Assembly (NCBI GenBank): GCA_038093515.1
Contig: JBBPSI010000354.1
Coordinates: forward strand, 1-19,755
Origin: Butyriboletus loyo
Taxonomy: Eukaryota > Basidiomycota > Agaricomycetes > Boletales > Boletaceae
Direction of reading: 5' to 3'
DNA: 19,755 nt
Part shown: positions 16,054-19,755 of the stretch, one piece after another
Layout: each line of letters begins with the position of its first letter
Position numbering within the stretch: position 1 is the first letter of the stretch
Notes under the pieces: generated by a model
What the model saw: only the letters and a program-made list of their open reading frames with translations
Database searches by the model: none
Told to the model about the DNA's origin: nothing
Translations under genes and position numbers: made by a program

Positions 16054-17049
16054 ATGTCTGACAAAAAGAATATTGTTCCCAAAGACTTCTCCGGCTTGAA
16101 CGAAGACGCCTCGCGATGGCTCCTTGCCATGCGCACGTACTTCAATGCCAACCAAGCAGCCTTCCCCGACGACCAGTCAAAGGTCAACGCCCTCCTCATG
16201 AAAATGAGCGAAGGAAAAGGCAAGACGTTCTCTGAAGGATGGATGGCTCTCCTCTTAGATGGACATCCCACTGAACAGCAAAAGGAGTTCTCCACAGTCT
16301 GTGAGGACTTCCACCGAGTTTTCCACCCCTTCGACATAGGAGAGAGTGCCCGTATCGACCTGGGGAACCTCACCCAGAACAAGGCCAACCGCAAGGACGG
16401 CTACGACACCTACGTTACGGAGTTCCAGCTCCTCGCCGCAAAGTCTGGAATCATCGATGAGAAAGCACTCATCGAATGGTTCATTCGTGGTCTTGACCCC
16501 CGCCTCGCTGAATCTGTCCTCTCATGCGAGAAACCGCCCACCACTCTCGCCGGTTGGGCCGAAAAGACCTCTGCCTTCCACGCGCAACACAAGCGCATTG
16601 ACGACCTCCGTGCAGGGAAACGCTACATCCCCACGTTCTCCTCCTCCTCCAAACCCTCGTCCAGCCGAAGGGACCCCAATGCCATGGACATAGATGCCGT
16701 CCGACTTACTCCTGTACAACGTGCGGAGTACATGAAGCAGAACAAATGCTTCATTTGCCACCAAGTCGGCTGTCGTTCAACCAACCATCCTCGCCCCCCT
16801 CGCAATGGGCAGAACTCCCAAGGACCACCCTCTCGTCCCCCTCGCAACCCTCAGCGCGCACGCGCCGCAGTCGTCACGCCCCCCGAACCAAAGCCCTCCC
16901 CACTCGTCGACTACTTGTCCGAGTTGAAAGGTCGAGGCACCCAACAGGAAGATGTCTTGAACGTCCTCAAGGCATGCTTCAATGAAGATGAAGAAAGGCT
17001 GCCCATTGCAGCAACCAAGGTGGCCGAAGCTTGGCCAAAGGATTTTTAG
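16054..17049 (+). CDS. E3 Gag
   Basis: This 331-codon ORF encodes a Retrotrans_gag-type capsid domain (residues about 8-180, with ASRWLLAMRTYF, FHRVFHPFD and WFIRGLDPRLAESV). A basic, Ser-rich linker and the knuckle CFICHQVGCRSTNH (232-245) follow. The knuckle has the order C-C-C-H and not the usual C-C-H-C. The first in-frame ATG is used, but the frame is open back to a stop at 15706-15708. That upstream part reads as an acidic, Pro-rich N-terminus (for example DPEPSYQPEDQ), so the original ATG may be lost or a near-cognate start may be used. It would form particles and package RNA. It ends at TAG, where pol takes over in the -1 frame. Confidence 0.9.
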   Translation: MSDKKNIVPKDFSGLNEDASRWLLAMRTYFNANQAAFPDDQSKVNALLMKMSEGKGKTFSEGWMALLLDGHPTEQQKEFSTVCEDFHRVFHPFDIGESARIDLGNLTQNKANRKDGYDTYVTEFQLLAAKSGIIDEKALIEWFIRGLDPRLAESVLSCEKPPTTLAGWAEKTSAFHAQHKRIDDLRAGKRYIPTFSSSSKPSSSRRDPNAMDIDAVRLTPVQRAEYMKQNKCFICHQVGCRSTNHPRPPRNGQNSQGPPSRPPRNPQRARAAVVTPPEPKPSPLVDYLSELKGRGTQQEDVLNVLKACFNEDEERLPIAATKVAEAWPKDF

Positions 17050-17908
17050 AAGAGAGGGAAGTTTCGACGTCTTCACCTCTCCATGTAATCGCCCCTGTAG
17101 TTTTATCAAACCCCAATGCGCAATCTATTCGAGTTCCAGTGTCTCTATTCGCGCATGAAGGGGGTCAAATCGTCGACACATTCGCCCTGGTGGACAGTGG
17201 CGCAAGCGGATGCTTCATAGATCGCGATCTAGTGAAGCGAAAGAAACTGCCGATGGAACGGCTACCCAAGCCACTTAGTGCCCAAAACGTGGACGGGTCA
17301 AACAACCAAGGAGGAGTCATACGACACAAGGTCACCATCTCCATCAGGATTGGAGAAACCGAGGAGGAACGGAGTTTCCTGGTCCTCAACATAGGAAAAG
17401 AAAACATGATCCTGGGATTACCGTGGTTACGAGAAGCAAACCCGGTAATAGATTGGGCCACTGGCCATATCGATCTCCCAGATCAAATCAAGAAGCCCCG
17501 ACACGACTCCCCTCGGGCAATCGCTCAACGCTACCTAGTACGGTACCTTGACTTGGACCCAGACTCCAAGATCGCCAAGCTCTGGAAGAAGCGAGTAGAT
17601 GCTTCAGCAAGGGACGCCTACCCTGTCAGAAAGGCAACCATCGCCACTGAGATCGCCGCTCAGACCGTCAAGGAGAAAGCAGTTCTCCCAACCCCGTTCA
17701 AGTCCTTCGCCGACGTTTTTGACAAGAAAAACACTGAGGAACTTCCCCCATCCCGATCTTTCGACCACGCCATCGACCTCGACAAAGACTTTGTTCCGAA
17801 AGTCGCTAAGGTGTACCCTCTGAACCCAAAAGAATCGGAGGCGTGTAAGGCGTTCGTCGAAGAACACCTCAAGTCAGGGAAGATCACTCCCTCCAAGTCC
17901 CCCCAAGC
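17031..17908 (+). pseudogene. E3 pol, protease and start of reverse transcriptase
   Basis: The pol frame overlaps gag by 19 nt in the -1 phase. The aspartic protease has an intact FALVDSGASGCFID motif and an ILGLPWL flap-end motif. After a linker, the RT region begins with FADVFDKKN, DHAIDL and ITPSKSPQA. At 17909 a C solo LTR interrupts the next codon. The reading frame continues through LTR sequence to a stop at 18150-18152, but that tail is not pol. Pol resumes at 18731 in the right phase. The protease would cleave Gag and Gag-Pol in the particle. Confidence 0.92.
17043..17049 (+). promoter_or_regulatory. Probable -1 frameshift site at the E3 gag stop
   Basis: Gag ends GAT TTT TAG, so a run of five T abuts the stop. 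A -1 slip of the Phe codon gives TTT TTA GAA and enters the pol frame, which is open from about 16996. The site is weaker than a canonical X XXY YYZ heptamer. Its place at the gag stop parallels E1. Confidence 0.5.
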
Positions 17909-18730
17909 TGTTACAGTTTTACCCCTAAGCGTACCCCGCCACTCGTTTTCCCACGCTTACGCGTCCCCGCCGCCCCCGCCGTCTCGCGATGCCGCCCATC
18001 GCCCGCTCCCCAGTCGCCTAGTGGACGTTATCCACTTCCCCGGTTGCCCCTGCGAGTCTCTGTGCCGTTGCACCGAGATAGCCCCTGTCTTCTCGCCCCG
18101 TCGGGCCGGACCTTCAGCTGAGCTGTCGCGTCCCTCTTATTTTGACCAATGACATTTCTTACATCACGTGACTAGCACGTGACTAGATTACGACGCGTCA
18201 GTACCTTCGCGTCGAGACCCGTATCCAAGGGCTCCGCCGTTCGCGCACCCTTCGCCCTGTGGGGCTCACCTCGTGGACATCGTCACTTCGCCTTCAGCTC
18301 TTCTCATTCGCTGACGATGTCGCCATCTTACTCGGAGCTTCGCTCCCTCGTTACCGGCACTTTGCCGCTTCCTCTTTTCGCCGCTATGACTCGGACGGAC
18401 TCATAGCCCTTTGCCCTCGCTGCCACGCACAGCTCGGTCTGTGCACGATACCCTCCAGTATATAAGATCGTACTTAGAGTAGTACGAGTTCTTTAGCTAA
18501 TTCTACGCATCTACCAAGTGCATAGTAATCTAGCATTATACCCATCTCTTGCCGATAAAGCCGATAAGAGCCTGCTCGATCTCGTCTGGTCGCCACCACA
18601 CAAGATCTCGCCGACACTTGCTTTGCAAGACACCCGATAGCGTCGTTCACGCGAGTCGGCACTTTCCTTATTAGGCTCGAGCCCCTAGTCAAGTGCTCGC
18701 TGCTAGTTATTGTGCGCTATCAGCGTAACA
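17909..18730 (+). mobile_element. Family C solo LTR in E3 reverse transcriptase
   Basis: This 822 bp LTR starts TGTTACAGTTTTACC and ends ATCAGCGTAACA. CAAGC flanks it (17904-17908 and 18731-18735), and its removal restores RT codons. It is GC- and CpG-rich, unlike C1 and C2, so it is the youngest C copy here. It carries CCAAT, two E-boxes, the GGTCTGTGCAC block and a TATA box. No internal domain of family C is in the window, so its superfamily is inferred from its 5 bp duplication and its LTR likeness to A and B. Confidence 0.93.
18146..18504 (+). promoter_or_regulatory. Family C promoter region
   Basis: It has CCAAT (18146-18150), CACGTG at 18165-18170 and 18176-18181, GGTCTGTGCACG (18436-18447), TATATAA (18459-18465) and AGCTAATTCT (18495-18504). 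The last is the predicted transcript start by analogy with A and B. Confidence 0.5.
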
Positions 18731-19261
18731 CAAGCAGCCCCCTTCTTCTTCGTATCCAAGAAGGATGGCTCGCTACGACCCTGCCAGGACTACCGATACC
18801 TGAACTCCCATACGGTCAAAAACGCCTATCCTCTCCCTCTCATCTCCGACCTCGTCGATCGCCTCAAGGGATCGAAGATTTTCACCAAGATGGATATCCG
18901 CTGGGGATACAACAATGTCCTCATCAAGCCGAATGACCGCTGGAAGGCGGCCTTCATCACCCCTCAAGGGCTGTTTGAGCCCACCGTGATGTTCTTCGGA
19001 CTTTGTAACTCCCCAGCCACGTTCCAGGCTCTGATGGACCACATCTTCGGCGACCTCATGGCAGAAGGTTGGCTGATCATCTACATGGACGACCTTTTAA
19101 TCCATTCCGCCACCACCGCCGCGCACGAAGCACAAATGATCCGTGTCCTAGAACGTCTTCGCAAACACAAATTATTTTATTCCTCAAACTAGAAAAGTGT
19201 TTGTTCAATGCCGAAGAAGTAGAGTACCTCGGGATGATGGTACGAGAAGGTCAGGTCAAGA
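18731..19261 (+). pseudogene. E3 pol, reverse transcriptase catalytic part
   Basis: This continues RT from the block [13 protein letters not shown] through [10 protein letters not shown], the first catalytic Asp in [22 protein letters not shown] and the active site YMDD (19082-19093). At 19172-19181 the sequence TTATT is present twice in tandem. This 5 bp duplication shifts the frame and causes a stop at 19190-19192. Without one copy the frame reads on through the [18 protein letters not shown] block to 19261, where E4 is inserted. RNase H and integrase are outside the window. Confidence 0.92.
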
Positions 19262-19686
19262 TGTTACGCTGGGCGCTAACAATCGAACAGCGAGGAGGCA
19301 CTCTGGAGTGGCCTCGAGACTCGTCAAGCGTTTCTGAGCTGGGTCTCAGACTATGTCTTAGTGCGCACACTAAGAGTCTGGAGTGAAACTAATTGCTAGC
19401 AGGTTACTGCGTAGAACTAGATAAAGTACATGGTGGAAAGGCAGAGCCTTTATACTACTGGGGTCTGCGCACAGACCGTGTTCCTAATCGAGACGCGAGA
19501 AGGAAAGTACAAGTACGGAAGGAACATTCCAGAAGGTTCCGGAGTGTGAGGGAAAGTGCGTCCGTGCGCGGGAAGTGGTGACTAAGCTAGAACGGTTGGT
19601 ACCGTTCAAAGGGAACTAGCTGTAAGCTAGGCGAATGAAGTAGTCCAAGTGGTAGTGGATGGAAAAAGTATACCACTACCGTAACA
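19262..19686 (-). repeat. E4 3' LTR (family B)
   Basis: The 425 bp LTR is in reverse orientation, starting TGTTACGCTGGGCGC and ending CCGTAACA on the plus strand. It is not a solo LTR: the next bases are the family B polypurine tract and ORF3 end in the same orientation. CAAGA (19257-19261) is therefore one duplication copy, and the other should lie beyond the E4 5' LTR. It retains a perfect heat-shock element and AGAACTAGAT. Confidence 0.92.
19522..19539. promoter_or_regulatory. Heat-shock element in the E4 LTR
   Basis: GAAcaTTCcaGAAggTTC has four perfect alternating units at 5 bp spacing. The position in the LTR equals that at 13533-13550. Confidence 0.6.
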
Positions 19687-19737
19687 TTACCCCCTTCCCA
19701 TGGTGGAGACTCCGACTCCACAATTTGAAAACTCCCT
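19687..19737 (-). other. E4 polypurine tract and 3' untranslated end
   Basis: On the minus strand this gives GAGTCTCCACCATGGGAAGG-type sequence and the tract ending in GGGGGTAA next to the LTR. It aligns with the E2 segment 11652-11702. It shows that E4 is a minus-strand family B element with internal sequence running out of the window. Confidence 0.85.
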
Positions 19738-19755
19738 TCATTGAGACGCTCCCTC
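19738..19755 (-). CDS. E4 accessory ORF3, last five codons
   Basis: Read on the minus strand the window edge gives E-G-A-S-Q and a TGA stop, the same end as the E2 ORF3 product. Codon differences are synonymous (GCA/GCG, TCC/TCT, CAG/CAA). This second copy indicates that ORF3 is a standard part of family B. The rest lies beyond the window. Confidence 0.7.
   Translation of the reverse strand, partial: EGASQ

Larger units (their letters stand above)
15240..19261 (+). mobile_element. E3: family B Ty3/gypsy chromovirus, 5' portion
   Basis: E3 is inserted in the A2 leader (left duplication copy GTTAC, 15235-15239). It has a 5' LTR, self-complementary primer site, gag, a -1 gag/pol junction, protease and RT. 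It is broken by a C solo LTR at 17909 and by E4 at 19262, and carries a 5 bp duplication in RT. It is GC-rich and has no premature stop in the part seen, so it looks younger than E1 and E2. The rest should lie beyond E4. Confidence 0.93.

Noticed and set aside
17909..18152. C-terminal extension of the pol frame with a Pro-rich tail
   Set aside because: This part is read from the C solo LTR. The RT frame resumes after the LTR at 18731, so the tail is readthrough and not a domain.
19687..19755. E4 LTR as another solo LTR
   Set aside because: The sequence after it is the family B polypurine tract and ORF3 end in the same orientation, and no duplication of CAAGA follows directly.
1..19755. tRNA, rRNA, CRISPR array or host gene
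   Set aside because: No cloverleaf, rRNA-like block, spaced direct-repeat array or non-element coding region was seen by eye on either strand.

Overview
The window contains no recognisable host gene. It reads as a nested retrotransposon block from a filamentous fungus, most likely an agaricomycete basidiomycete. That placement rests on the style of the Ty3/gypsy chromovirus proteins (gag with a zinc knuckle, DSG-type protease, RT, RNase H, DDE integrase, chromodomain) and is an inference, not a database result. Three LTR families can be separated by their ends and internal sequence. Family A is about 490-530 bp and opens TGTTATAAT; subtypes A1 and A2 are distinguishable. Family B is about 414-428 bp, opens TGTTACRG or TGTTATGG and closes GCGTAACA. 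Family C is about 820 bp, opens TGTTACAGTTTT and closes CAGCGTAACA.

Left to right: 1-1067 is poorly assigned sequence with an LTR-like promoter and a possible minus-strand Copia-type LTR. From about 1068 to 12116 lies E2, a decayed plus-strand family B element (integrase, chromodomain, an extra 3' ORF and the 3' LTR). E2 is broken by a solo B LTR (1328-1755, duplication ATCCT) and by E1, a complete 7.86 kb minus-strand family A element (2227-10089, duplication ATTAC). E1's gag is broken by an A2 solo LTR (7138-8162, GAACT), which itself holds an A1 solo LTR (7162-7689, ATAAC). From 12124 a second nest opens to the right: C1, A-like LTR, C2, an A2 element with its leader, element E3 (family B, gag and pol, from 15240), and E4 (minus-strand family B, from 19262). 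Solo LTRs of B, A1 and C (duplications CCTCA, CAAAT, CAAGC) punctuate it. Seven target-site duplications, all 5 bp, fix these boundaries exactly.

The main biological result is the priming signal. In families A and B the 10-11 nt just inside the 5' LTR is not an obvious tRNA primer site. It is the exact reverse complement of a segment 32-36 bp downstream of the LTR TATA box, where transcription should start. A1 and A2 differ by one base in this segment and the partner base has changed with it. This is the arrangement of Tf1-type self-priming. Family B LTRs also carry a near-perfect heat-shock element. All three families share a GGTCTGTGC dyad 22-24 bp upstream of TATA. Family B encodes an undescribed-looking 412-residue protein with three zinc knuckles downstream of pol, still open in E2 although E2 pol carries five stops. 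Older copies show CpG-to-TpG/CpA decay, and most premature stops are readable as CGA to TGA.
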